Below are positions 32,743 through 41,314 of a stretch of 46,268 nucleotides of DNA, piece by piece. The notes under the pieces are model-generated. The model saw nothing but the letters and a program-made list of their open reading frames with translations. It made no database searches and had not been told where the DNA came from. The stretch is taken from contig JALSNI010000030.1 of assembly GCA_026987075.1 (NCBI GenBank), positions 1 through 46,268 on the forward strand, read 5' to 3'. Within the stretch, counting starts at the first letter, position 1, and the number at the start of each line of letters is the position of its first letter. Position numbers and translations under genes: made by a program. Source of the stretch: Persephonella sp. (GTDB lineage Bacteria; Aquificota; Aquificia; Aquificales; Hydrogenothermaceae).

Positions 32743-34038
32743 CTAAACCTTCAGTTCCTCCACTATAACCCTGTTTTTTCCTTCCTTTTTTGCTTCATAC
32801 ATAAGATTGTCAGCTTTATCTATAAGCTCGTTAAGGGGAATATATCTCCTGCTTTTTAATACAATGCCACCTATACTGACAGTTACTGATATTTCTTTGC
32901 TATCAACCCTGATTTTTGTCTGCTGTATTTCTTTTCTTATTTTCTCTAACAGATGGTAGAAGGCTTTTTTTGTTGTTCCATTAACAATTATGACAAATTC
33001 TTCTCCACCGTATCTGAACAGGTAATCTGACTTCCGTAAACTTTTTTTCATTATCTGAGCTAAATTTTTCAAAACCACATCTCCAGCATTATGTCCATAT
33101 TTATCATTGATAGATTTGAAATTGTCTATATCAACAAATGCTATTCCAAACTTTTGACCTGTTAAAATTGATAACTCCATAACTTTTGGATAAATTTCGT
33201 TCAAGACGCTACGAGTTAATAGTTTTGTAAGGTTATCCTTTTCTAACTCGTGTATTTTTTCAGAAAATAAAAAAGTTAAGAGAGAAGAGAGGAAAAGTAA
33301 ATTGTTCTTTACAAAAGAGCTGTATTCATTTACAAGAAGGTTATACTTTTCATTTTCTTTAAGAAATATTATTGTATGGGCAGTGATATGTATTTCCCTG
33401 TGTAATTTTTTTAATTTCTGGATTTGAGTGGAGTTAACATTTTTCTTACTTATTGCTGAAAACCACTGTCCTATTTCGCATTTAGTCTCTTCAATATTAA
33501 CATCTATGTTTTTTTTATTTTCTGCTATAAAATCTAATATATCTTCCTCCCAGTGAATATGCTTATCTATTATCTCCTCTATTTGTATTGCTTTTTCCTG
33601 TAATAAAATCTCTATAAATTCTCTTGTAGAGGCTTTTTCCCTGCTCACTAAATTCTTCAGGTAGCCTAAAGCAGTATAATCTTTTAGTAGTTCAAAAAAT
33701 TTTGTGTTGTAAAAAAATACCTCTTCTACATTTCCTGTTCTATACTTAAAAAGTTCTTTAACTGTCAGGATTTCCAGTCTGTTTATCGTTTCTAAAAATA
33801 CTGGATAATCTATTCCTAAATTTTCGTGAAATTTTCCAAGTTTAATAAGCTGTGATTTTAAAGCATTTAAATTATCTGAGGTAAACAGATAGTAAAGATT
33901 AAGAATTCCTTCTATCTGCCTGCTTTTTATCTCTTCAGTATCTTTGTTTTTGAAAAAAGGCTTAAATAAAGGATCTTCAGTCAGGTTATTAAAAAATTCG
34001 TCATATATGTTGTTTAAAACTGTTTTGAATAGTTCCAT
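32743..34038 (-). CDS. Globin-CZB-GGDEF diguanylate cyclase
   Basis: 431 residues, cytoplasmic. Residues about 1-130 look like a globin-coupled sensor domain: LGKFHENLGIDYPVF places His71 as the proximal heme ligand. Residues about 155-255 match a CZB zinc-sensor domain: His160 (HIHW), Cys187 (CEIGQW), His213 and His217, with spacings of 27, 26 and 4. GGDEF domain: DIDNFKSIND with metal-binding Asp, GGEEF at 344-348, and an inhibitory I-site RKSD (335-338) five residues before it. It should make c-di-GMP under control of heme ligands and zinc. DosC and DgcZ of E. coli are the nearest concepts. Last gene of a seven-gene operon. Confidence 0.9.
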   Translation of the reverse strand: MELFKTVLNNIYDEFFNNLTEDPLFKPFFKNKDTEEIKSRQIEGILNLYYLFTSDNLNALKSQLIKLGKFHENLGIDYPVFLETINRLEILTVKELFKYRTGNVEEVFFYNTKFFELLKDYTALGYLKNLVSREKASTREFIEILLQEKAIQIEEIIDKHIHWEEDILDFIAENKKNIDVNIEETKCEIGQWFSAISKKNVNSTQIQKLKKLHREIHITAHTIIFLKENEKYNLLVNEYSSFVKNNLLFLSSLLTFLFSEKIHELEKDNLTKLLTRSVLNEIYPKVMELSILTGQKFGIAFVDIDNFKSINDKYGHNAGDVVLKNLAQIMKKSLRKSDYLFRYGGEEFVIIVNGTTKKAFYHLLEKIRKEIQQTKIRVDSKEISVTVSIGGIVLKSRRYIPLNELIDKADNLMYEAKKEGKNRVIVEELKV

Positions 34039-34716
34039 TTAAAAAAACCTCTTTCTGTAGTTCTGGAGAAAAATGTGAGCTGTTCTCGTTGGCTCTGGCA
34101 GTTTGTACCTGCCTAAAGATTTAATAAGGAGTTTCAGACTGCTTTCAACAGATATGTTGTTTCCCGGTGAAATAAATACAGGGTTTGCATTCTTTTTCGT
34201 TCTGACAGCAAATCCTCTCAATTCTCCATCTACATAAACAGGGCTGTAAGACAGCTTTTTATCAGGAGGTTCCTCATAATCTCCGACAAGTTTTGACTTT
34301 CCACATCCTACAGAGACTGTATCTGTTATTACTCCAAAGTGGGATGCAATGCCCATCTTCCTTGGATGGAGAATACCCATACCGTCTAACATAAATGCAT
34401 CAGGTTTTGTTTTTAGTTTTTCGTATGCTTTCAGAATAACAGGAAGTTCTCTATATGCTAAAAATGTAGGAATGTATGGGAAATCAACTATTTTTTCTGC
34501 ATAAACTGTTTCTATCACTTTAAAATCATCAATTACATCCATTACAACAATACAGGCTATACCTGTTGTGGGATTTTTCCACACATCTGTAAATGTAACG
34601 TCAATACCTGCGACAGTTTTTATCTTTTCTACAGGTATCCTGTCTTTTATTTTCAGCTTTTTTAACAGGTTTAACTGCTCTTTTTTAAGTTCCTCTATCT
34701 GCTGGAGATTTTTCAT
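34039..34716 (-). CDS. nfi: Endonuclease V (deoxyinosine 3' endonuclease)
   Basis: 225 residues, usual length. Conserved VAGIDVTF with the first catalytic Asp, FPYIPTFLAYRELP with Glu, and MLDGMGILHPRKMGIASHFG with the last Asp. It nicks DNA one base 3' of deaminated adenine (inosine), a frequent lesion at high temperature. The C-terminal IFLQNYRKRFF is a little extended. Genes on both sides abut it (0-base gaps). Confidence 0.95.
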   Translation of the reverse strand: MKNLQQIEELKKEQLNLLKKLKIKDRIPVEKIKTVAGIDVTFTDVWKNPTTGIACIVVMDVIDDFKVIETVYAEKIVDFPYIPTFLAYRELPVILKAYEKLKTKPDAFMLDGMGILHPRKMGIASHFGVITDTVSVGCGKSKLVGDYEEPPDKKLSYSPVYVDGELRGFAVRTKKNANPVFISPGNNISVESSLKLLIKSLGRYKLPEPTRTAHIFLQNYRKRFF

Positions 34717-35826
34717 CTAAAAAACCACTAAGTTGTCTGTATGAACTACCTCTGTAAACTTTTTGTTTAAAATCCTTTCAACCTCAGCAGACTTTTTTCT
34801 TTTAACTTTTTTTAGCTCCTTTGAGCTGTAGTTTACAATACCTTTACCTATAATCTGTCCCTCTTCACTCACGATTGCAACAACATCATTTTTTGAAAAT
34901 ATACCTTCCACGTCTATTATCCCTGCTGGAAGTAGGCTTTTCCCTTCCTTTAATGCTTTTTCTGCTCCTTTATCAACGATTATCCTTCCCTTTGGAGCTG
35001 ACAGGAGTTTCAGCCAGCTTTTCTTTTTGGTCAGTTTTCTTTCTTTCTGGGGATGTATAAAAGTGCCTGCTAACTCACCATCAAAAATTTTGAGTAAGAT
35101 ATCCTTTTCCTTTGGTGCTATAACGACAGGTATCTGGTGGGATACCGCTATCTTTGCTGCTTCTAACTTGCTTCTCATACCCCCTGTTCCAAACTTTGAG
35201 GTTGATGCTTTAGCATACTGAAGGGCTTTATCTATCTCTTTTATCTCTAAGATTAGCTGTGAATCCTCTTCTTCCGGACTTTTAGTGTAAACGCCTCCTG
35301 CTGTTGATAGGATAACAAGCAGGTCTGCACCGATTAAAACAGAAACATGGGCTGCCAGAAAGTCGTTATCCCCAAAAACTATCTCATCAACAGCTATTGT
35401 GTCGTTCTCGTTTACTATTGGGATAACTCCCATCTCTATCAGCTTGTTTATTGTGTTCTGTGCCAGAACATAACGCTTTCTCTCTCTGAGGCCTTCAATA
35501 GTGAGCAAAATCTGTCCAATAATCTGGCCATTTTCAGAAAATATCTGGTCGTAAATCTGCATAAGGTAAGCCTGCCCAACAGATGCTACAGCCTGCTTTT
35601 CTGTAATTGATGTGGGCTTTTTCTTCAGGCCTAACTTTTTTACTCCAGCAAGAACAGCCCCTGATGAAACGATAACAGGTTCTATTCCTCTGCTTTGGAG
35701 GTGTTTTATATTTGATGACAGATTTTTTACAAAGTCTGTGTCTATCTGTCCATTTTTTTCTAAAAGCTGGGAGCCTATTTTTATAACTGCTCTTTTTGTA
35801 TTTTTTACAGCCTGCTTCCTATCCAT
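34717..35826 (-). CDS. proB: Glutamate 5-kinase with PUA domain
   Basis: 369 residues, full length. Amino-acid kinase domain: RAVIKIGSQLLE, VSSGAVLAGVKKLG, VNENDTIAVDEIVFGDNDFLAAHVSVLIGAD, and the C-terminal PUA domain (GRIIVDKGAEKALKEGKSLLPAGI). It phosphorylates glutamate in the first step of proline synthesis. proA is not adjacent. It starts 2 bases after trmI and abuts nfi, so expression is probably set by the operon. Confidence 0.96.
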   Translation of the reverse strand: MDRKQAVKNTKRAVIKIGSQLLEKNGQIDTDFVKNLSSNIKHLQSRGIEPVIVSSGAVLAGVKKLGLKKKPTSITEKQAVASVGQAYLMQIYDQIFSENGQIIGQILLTIEGLRERKRYVLAQNTINKLIEMGVIPIVNENDTIAVDEIVFGDNDFLAAHVSVLIGADLLVILSTAGGVYTKSPEEEDSQLILEIKEIDKALQYAKASTSKFGTGGMRSKLEAAKIAVSHQIPVVIAPKEKDILLKIFDGELAGTFIHPQKERKLTKKKSWLKLLSAPKGRIIVDKGAEKALKEGKSLLPAGIIDVEGIFSKNDVVAIVSEEGQIIGKGIVNYSSKELKKVKRKKSAEVERILNKKFTEVVHTDNLVVF

Positions 35827-35828
35827 TA

Positions 35829-36587
35829 TCAGCCATTTCTCCCAAATATAAGGTATCCTGTGTGGGCTACCATTCTGTCTTCAGGTCTGAGTCTGTCTGG
35901 AACAGGTTTGTAATGCCTCTCTAACAGCTCTACAACCTCTAAGTTTATAAAGTTGTTTTCTTTCAGTGCCTGCAGTGTATTGCTGACCTGATTTGTTGTG
36001 GGAACTAAGAAACCTATAGGAGAACCTTTTTTAAGGGATTTTTTTATGTTATCTATGTAAAGCCACGGCTCCCTAACGTCAATAAATGCTGCATCAAAAA
36101 AGTTTTCAGGTAAAGGCTGGTCAAGACTGTGATGTTTTATCTCCACATATCTTTCAAGACCTGCAAGCTTTATGTTACTGTAAGCATTTTTTATGTATTT
36201 TTCCTCTTTTTCGTATGAGTATATCTTTCCAGAAGGTTTTACAGCATTTGCCATAACAATTGTCAGTGCTCCGCTTCCCACTCCTGATTCTAAAACCTTC
36301 ATCCCATCTGTAAGTCCTAATTTTAGCGTTATGTAACTACTGTCTTTTGGGTATATAATCTGGGTTTTTCTTTTTATCCCAAACATTATGATGTCGTGAA
36401 GTGTAGGGCGGAGAATGATAAACGGGTGCCCTTTGTGGGTTTTTACCTCTCCGCCGTATCCTGCCGTAATAATTTCGTCATGTTTTATGTTACCCTTATG
36501 GGTTCCAAATATCTCACCTTTTTTAACCTTCAGGAAAAAGCTGTTTTTCCCATCTGTAAGCTGGACTGTATCTCCCTCTTTTATCAT
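35829..36587 (-). CDS. trmI: tRNA (adenine-N1)-methyltransferase TrmI
   Basis: 252 residues. The N-terminal beta domain is followed by a SAM fold: GMKVLESGVGSGALTIVMANAV, IYSYEKEEKYIKNAYSNI, DAAFIDVREPWLYIDN and GFLVPTTNQVSNTLQALK. Family members methylate N1 of A58 (and A57 in some archaea) in the T loop, which stabilises tRNA in thermophiles. The ending GYLIFGRNG is typical. Starts within the preceding gene (4-base overlap). Confidence 0.92.
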   Translation of the reverse strand: MIKEGDTVQLTDGKNSFFLKVKKGEIFGTHKGNIKHDEIITAGYGGEVKTHKGHPFIILRPTLHDIIMFGIKRKTQIIYPKDSSYITLKLGLTDGMKVLESGVGSGALTIVMANAVKPSGKIYSYEKEEKYIKNAYSNIKLAGLERYVEIKHHSLDQPLPENFFDAAFIDVREPWLYIDNIKKSLKKGSPIGFLVPTTNQVSNTLQALKENNFINLEVVELLERHYKPVPDRLRPEDRMVAHTGYLIFGRNG

Positions 36588-37228
36588 CGGGACAGCAGAT
36601 TTAGACTCAGCTCTTTATTGTTGTAAAGGTCTATAGAGTAGTTATCCCAGAATACACATGTTCCACCAGCTATAAACTTTCCTCCAGATTGGTCAACGTA
36701 CTCTGCAAATAAAACTGTTTCACAGCCAAGCTTTGATTCTGCAGTATTTTCTCCGTGTATAAGTGGTCTGACCTGAGGTTTTCTTGTGGTGATGGTATCA
36801 GTGCAGGCAAGCATAACTTTTTTTATTTCTCCCGGGAGGTTATAAGTATCTCCTGTTACTATCAGAAGATTATCTTTTTCATAGTTGCTCACATTGTCTG
36901 TAACAATGTCTCCATTAAAATGTATCCCAAATCTCTCAGACAGTGTGTTGCATGTGTCTGCTATTTTATCTTCATTTTTGTAGTATCCAAAAATACCGAC
37001 AGTTTTTCCACTTTTTACTAAATCTTCAATAAAGTCTGCTTCTTCTGATGTAAATGGTATCTCAGGATAGTTAAATATGATGGTGTCATACTGGGAAAAT
37101 TTCTCTACATCGTCAACTTCTTCAATGTGCAGTCCTGCTTCCTTTGCATATTTTTGAAGTTTTGAGAAGTAGTAATGGTCTGATATGATAAATTCCTGAT
37201 GTGCAACACTCCAGGCTACTTTTCTCAT
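36584..37228 (-). CDS. Unknown protein with GATase/DUF4350-like fold
   Basis: 214 residues. The chain alternates strands and helices: VAWSVAHQEFIISDHYYFSKLQ, DTIIFNYPEIPFTSEEADFIEDLVKSGKTVGIFGYYKN. It resembles the Rossmann-like GATase1 fold of proteins that sense ABC-type gliding or cell-surface functions (DUF4350, GldG-like), without a catalytic Cys triad in view. The end, CVFWDNYSIDLYNNKELSLNLLSR, resembles the closing strand of that fold, where the last segment covers the pocket. No signal or membrane segment. Function unknown. It overlaps its neighbours by 4 bases on both sides. Confidence 0.72.
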   Translation of the reverse strand: MRKVAWSVAHQEFIISDHYYFSKLQKYAKEAGLHIEEVDDVEKFSQYDTIIFNYPEIPFTSEEADFIEDLVKSGKTVGIFGYYKNEDKIADTCNTLSERFGIHFNGDIVTDNVSNYEKDNLLIVTGDTYNLPGEIKKVMLACTDTITTRKPQVRPLIHGENTAESKLGCETVLFAEYVDQSGGKFIAGGTCVFWDNYSIDLYNNKELSLNLLSR

Positions 37229-38091
37229 TTTTCCTCCTCTACATTTCCTAATTTTTTGTATATCTCAACAATAGATGAAAAGTCTTTGTCAGACAGCTTG
37301 TGGGCTTTTGCAGAACTTAAAAGGGTAAGAGTCTGTGAGGTTATCACTGCAGGAAAGTTATACTCCTTTGCTATATCTAATGCATAGCATATATCTTTGT
37401 GTATAAGTGAGATGGAAAAATGGGTTGAGTAATCTTTTTTCAGAAGTTTTTCTTTTTTTGCTTCTAAAACCGCTGACTTACCAGCTCCATCTGAAAGTAT
37501 CTGCATAACTGTTTCTGGTTCAAGACCAGCCTTTATACCAAATGTGAAAGCCTCTGAGATTACAGACATAAAGGAGGCAAGGACAGTGTTGTTTATCAGC
37601 TTCATCTTTGATGCATTGCCGTAATCTCCCATGTAATATATACTTTTTCCAACTGCACTGAATATATTTTTACATTTTTCAAAAGTTTCACTGTCTCCGC
37701 TCACCAGTACTGTCAGTTTTCCTTCTCTTGCAGGAATTACACTTCCCAGAACGGGAGCTTCAAGAAAATCTCCACCGTTTTTTATAATCAGCTCTGCTGT
37801 TTTTTTTGCCGTCTCTGGATGAACAGTTGTCATGTCTATAAATATCTTTCCCTTTATGCTGTGTTTTGTAATCTCTTTGTATACTTCTTCCACAGACTGG
37901 GAACCAAACAGCATTGTTATCACAACATCGCTTCTGCTCAGGAGCTCTTTTATCGTTTCTACAAAAGGCAGACCACTTTTTTCAGCTTTTTCTTTTGTCC
38001 TGTTCCACACAACAACATCAAATCCTTTCTCTGACAGATTTTTGGCCATAGGCAGACCCATATGACCGAGACCTATCCATCCTATTCTCAT
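37225..38091 (-). CDS. NAD(P)-dependent beta-hydroxyacid dehydrogenase family oxidoreductase
   Basis: About 288 residues from the ATG at 38091, which has ggag 6 bases upstream and lies one base after the cimA stop; an ATG 12 bases earlier has no room for a ribosome site. IGWIGLGHMGLPMAKNL binds the dinucleotide, FIDMTTVHPE and FLEAPVLGSVIPAREGKLTVLVSG are hallmark segments, and GNASKMKLINN carries the catalytic Lys. 3-hydroxyisobutyrate dehydrogenase, glyoxylate/succinic semialdehyde reductase or tartronate semialdehyde reductase are candidates. Confidence 0.88.
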   Translation of the reverse strand: MRIGWIGLGHMGLPMAKNLSEKGFDVVVWNRTKEKAEKSGLPFVETIKELLSRSDVVITMLFGSQSVEEVYKEITKHSIKGKIFIDMTTVHPETAKKTAELIIKNGGDFLEAPVLGSVIPAREGKLTVLVSGDSETFEKCKNIFSAVGKSIYYMGDYGNASKMKLINNTVLASFMSVISEAFTFGIKAGLEPETVMQILSDGAGKSAVLEAKKEKLLKKDYSTHFSISLIHKDICYALDIAKEYNFPAVITSQTLTLLSSAKAHKLSDKDFSSIVEIYKKLGNVEEEK

Positions 38092-38092
38092 C

Positions 38093-39664
38093 CTACACTC
38101 CATCCTTCACAAGTTTGTATATAAAGCTGTCAACAACAGCCTGCCACGAGGCTTCAATAACATTGTCTGACACGCCAACAGTTCCCCACTTTCTTTCTCT
38201 GTCTTTACTTTCCACCAAAACCCTTATTTTTGCTGCTGTTCCTGCACTTTCGTTTATTATCCTTACTTTGTAATCAATCAGTTCAACCTCTGAAAGGGAA
38301 GGATAAATTTCCACTAAAGCTTTTTTTAATGCTCTGTCTAACGCATTAACAGGACCATAACCTAAAGATGCGGTGTGTTCGTAATGGTTATCTATCTTTA
38401 TTCTTACTGTTGCTTCAGATACCGGTTCTTTATCTGTGTATCTTCTTGCTATCAGCACCCTGTATGCATCAAGGTCAAAATATTTCTTAAGCATTCCAAG
38501 ATGCTTTCTTATCAGCAGTTCCAGTGATGCTTCTGCTGCTTCGTAGTGGTATCCATAGTTTTCTAACCTTTTTATCTCCTGAACAAGCTCTGTTATCCGC
38601 GGGTCTTTTTCGTCAATCTCTATTCCCAGTTCCCTTGCCTTGTATATGATGTTTGATTTCCCAGCAAGGTCTGAAACCAGTATTTTCCTTCTGTTTCCAA
38701 CAAGTTCAGGGTTGATGTGCTCATACAGTTTTGGGTTTTTCAGGACTGCAGATGCATGAACACCTCCTTTGTGGGCAAAAGCACTGTCTCCCACAAAAGG
38801 CATATTTTTAGGGACAGGCAGATTGACAATGTCAGCCACAAAGTTTGACAGCTCTTTCAGCCTTCTTATGCTTTCTTCAGGTATAGTTTCATATCCAAGC
38901 TTTAGTGAGAGATTTGGGATAATGGAGCACAGGTTTGCATTTCCACACCTTTCTCCAAAACCATTTATAGTTCCGTGAACCTGAACAGCACCGTTGAGGA
39001 CTGCTGTTATAGAGTTCCACACGGCTGTATCACTGTCGTTGTGGGCATGTATCCCTAATTTTCCATCCAGTCCCTTTTCTTTTACCTGTTTGATTATGCT
39101 CTCTATCTCAATTGGAAGGGTTCCTCCATTTGTGTCTGCAAGGACGAGAAAGTCAGCTCCTGCTTCCTGTGCTGTTTTCATAACAGCATAAGCATAGTCT
39201 GGATTGGATTTATATCCGTCAAAGAAATGCTCTCCTATAAATACCACTTCATCAGTATGTTCCTTCAGGTATCTTACTGTATCGTAAACCATCTCAAGGT
39301 TGTTTTCTAACGTGGTTTTTAGTGCTTCTGTAACATGCATATCCCAGGCTTTACCAAATATTGTAATTACAGGTGTTTCTGCCTTTATCAGATTCTGGAT
39401 CAGTGGGTCGTCTTCAACCCTGAGGTAAGCCCTTCTTGTTGAACCAAATGCGGCTATCTTTGCATTTTTCAGCTTCAGATTTTTAACCTTTTTAAAATAC
39501 TCGTCGTCTTTTGGATTTGAACCGGGCCACCCACCTTCTATGTAATGAATTCCAAAGTCATCTAACTTTTCTGTTATTCTCAGCTTGTCCTCAACAGATA
39601 CACTGACCCCTTCAGCCTGTGTTCCATCCCTTAAAGTTGTATCGTATATAAATACCTTTTTCAT
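38093..39664 (-). CDS. cimA: (R)-citramalate synthase
   Basis: 523 residues, full length for the CimA type (TIGR00977) rather than 2-isopropylmalate synthase. [23 protein letters not shown] and [13 protein letters not shown] at the start, metal-binding [29 protein letters not shown], and the C-terminal LeuA-type regulatory domain (about 395-520). It condenses pyruvate and acetyl-CoA to citramalate, giving 2-oxobutyrate for isoleucine without threonine. First gene of a seven-gene minus operon running to the GGDEF gene. Confidence 0.94.
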   Translation of the reverse strand: MKKVFIYDTTLRDGTQAEGVSVSVEDKLRITEKLDDFGIHYIEGGWPGSNPKDDEYFKKVKNLKLKNAKIAAFGSTRRAYLRVEDDPLIQNLIKAETPVITIFGKAWDMHVTEALKTTLENNLEMVYDTVRYLKEHTDEVVFIGEHFFDGYKSNPDYAYAVMKTAQEAGADFLVLADTNGGTLPIEIESIIKQVKEKGLDGKLGIHAHNDSDTAVWNSITAVLNGAVQVHGTINGFGERCGNANLCSIIPNLSLKLGYETIPEESIRRLKELSNFVADIVNLPVPKNMPFVGDSAFAHKGGVHASAVLKNPKLYEHINPELVGNRRKILVSDLAGKSNIIYKARELGIEIDEKDPRITELVQEIKRLENYGYHYEAAEASLELLIRKHLGMLKKYFDLDAYRVLIARRYTDKEPVSEATVRIKIDNHYEHTASLGYGPVNALDRALKKALVEIYPSLSEVELIDYKVRIINESAGTAAKIRVLVESKDRERKWGTVGVSDNVIEASWQAVVDSFIYKLVKDGV

Positions 39665-39714
39665 CTCTGACTCCAGATGGATTTTGATAAAATTTTAGCA
39701 TTTAATCTGTGTAA

Positions 39715-40473
39715 TTACAGCCTGACAGGGATATTTTTACTTTTCAGATACTCTTTTACTTCCTGTATAGTGAGCTCTTTGAAGTGAAACAGTGATGCTG
39801 CAAGGGCAGCATCTGCCTTTCCCTCTGCAAATGCTTCATAGAAGTGTTCCTTCTTTCCTGCTCCTCCAGATGCTATAACAGGTATGGAAACTGCTTCACT
39901 TATTGCTTTTGTTAGCTCTATATCGTATCCAGCCTTTGTCCCATCCCTGTCCATTGAAGTGAGAAGTATCTCACCTGCTCCAAGGTCTTCTACTGCTCTT
40001 GCCCACTGAATTGCATCTATTCCTGTTGGCGTTCTTCCTCCGTGTATGTAAACCTCCCATTTACCGGGAGCTGTTTTTTTGGCATCAATAGCCACGACTA
40101 TCGTTGAAGAGCCAAATCTGATTGCTGCACTTTCCACTAAAGGAGGCTCTTTAACTGCTGCTGTGTTTATAGACACCTTGTCTGCTCCGCTTTCAAGGAG
40201 CTTCCTTATGTCTTCTAACGTTCTTACTCCCCCACCAACAGTTAAGGGCATAAAAACTGTTTCAGCTGTTTCCTTCACAACATCCAATATAATGTCCCTA
40301 TCTTCTGCCGATGCTGTTATGTCTAAAAATACCAGCTCGTCAGCTCCTGCTTCGTCGTATGCTCTGGCAGCTTCCACAGGGTCTCCTGCATCTATCAGAT
40401 TCACAAAGTTAACTCCTTTTACTACCCTTCCTCTGTTTACGTCAAGACACGGTATTATTCTTTTTGCAAGCAT
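39715..40473 (-). CDS. hisF: Imidazole glycerol phosphate synthase subunit HisF
   Basis: 252 residues, the usual length. (beta-alpha)8 barrel with [18 protein letters not shown] (catalytic Asp11), [61 protein letters not shown] (second catalytic Asp) and [13 protein letters not shown]. With HisH it forms the imidazole ring of histidine. hisH and other his genes are not in this window. It is downstream of the TOPRIM gene with a 9-base gap. Confidence 0.97.
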   Translation of the reverse strand: MLAKRIIPCLDVNRGRVVKGVNFVNLIDAGDPVEAARAYDEAGADELVFLDITASAEDRDIILDVVKETAETVFMPLTVGGGVRTLEDIRKLLESGADKVSINTAAVKEPPLVESAAIRFGSSTIVVAIDAKKTAPGKWEVYIHGGRTPTGIDAIQWARAVEDLGAGEILLTSMDRDGTKAGYDIELTKAISEAVSIPVIASGGAGKKEHFYEAFAEGKADAALAASLFHFKELTIQEVKEYLKSKNIPVRL

Positions 40474-40482
40474 AACTTCTCC

Positions 40483-40827
40483 TTAGAGGGATATATCCTC
40501 AACATGTTTTATATCAAAATTTTTTAGACTTTCTCTAAATGTTGTATCTACCGGTATACCTTCTTTCTGGAACATCTGGGAGAGTTTTTTACAGATTTTT
40601 TCTCCCTGTTTGTCAAGGTCTGTAAGTATTATTACTATTTTGCTTTTTTCAAGTTCTTCTAATATGTCGTAAAATCTCCTGCCTCTGATGCTGTATATAT
40701 GCTCTACTCCCACTTTTTCTAATTTATCCCTGTCCCTTTTCCCTTCAACAAGCACAACTACCCCATCTGATTTAGAAAAATCTTTTAATCTACTTATCCA
40801 TTCTTTGAGGGTTTCATCTTTCATCAC
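40483..40827 (-). CDS. Small TOPRIM-domain protein
   Basis: 114 residues, essentially one TOPRIM domain: [13 protein letters not shown] with the catalytic Glu, and [19 protein letters not shown] with the DxD metal pair. It resembles the ribonuclease M5 (RnmV) and primase-like TOPRIM groups, with no further domain. It may process 5S rRNA or another nucleic acid, but no target is evident. It overlaps the response regulator gene by 4 bases. Confidence 0.82.
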   Translation of the reverse strand: MMKDETLKEWISRLKDFSKSDGVVVLVEGKRDRDKLEKVGVEHIYSIRGRRFYDILEELEKSKIVIILTDLDKQGEKICKKLSQMFQKEGIPVDTTFRESLKNFDIKHVEDISL

Positions 40828-41306
40828 TTCTTTGAAAAAAGAGACTTAAGGAAGCTCACTAATTTTTCTATAAGCTTTTTCAGGGCATTTTTATCAACCT
40901 GTTCTTCTTCTAACTTGGATTTTACGTATTCTTCCCCTTTTGTTTTCTTTAGATGTTCAACAATCGCCGTAAAGACCTCAAGAGGATTGAACGGTTTCTC
41001 TAATATTGCTGTTACACCCATATACTGATAAAAATCCTTTTCATCTTTTGTCAGTGATTCTGTCAGTATAATAAAAGGTATCTCCCTGACACCTTCCTCG
41101 TTCTTCATGTACTGTATTATTTCCCATGTAGGCTTTTCACCAATCTTTTGCTCTGCAACAATACCATCAATGTTATTGTTATTTTTCACAAACTCTTTTG
41201 CCCTTTCTATGTCTGTAATCTGGATTATTTCTGAACCACTGAGCTGGGCAACCTCACTAAGCACCTGATATGTTGCTCTGTCTTCGTCCAGCAGCAGAAT
41301 TTTCAT
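40824..41306 (-). CDS. Atypical response regulator with Glu at the phosphorylation site
   Basis: 160 residues. A receiver domain (about 1-120) with acidic pocket DED at 7-9, conserved Thr82 and Lys104 (LEKPF). At the phospho-acceptor position, the end of strand 3 (DGIVAEQ), Glu52 replaces Asp. After the receiver comes a charged helical tail (about 125-160) ending in a basic amphipathic stretch ([17 protein letters not shown]) with no DNA-binding domain. It is coupled to the TOPRIM gene. Its partner may be structural or phospho-independent. Confidence 0.82.
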   Translation of the reverse strand: MKILLLDEDRATYQVLSEVAQLSGSEIIQITDIERAKEFVKNNNNIDGIVAEQKIGEKPTWEIIQYMKNEEGVREIPFIILTESLTKDEKDFYQYMGVTAILEKPFNPLEVFTAIVEHLKKTKGEEYVKSKLEEEQVDKNALKKLIEKLVSFLKSLFSKK

Positions 41307-41314
41307 GGAAGCCC

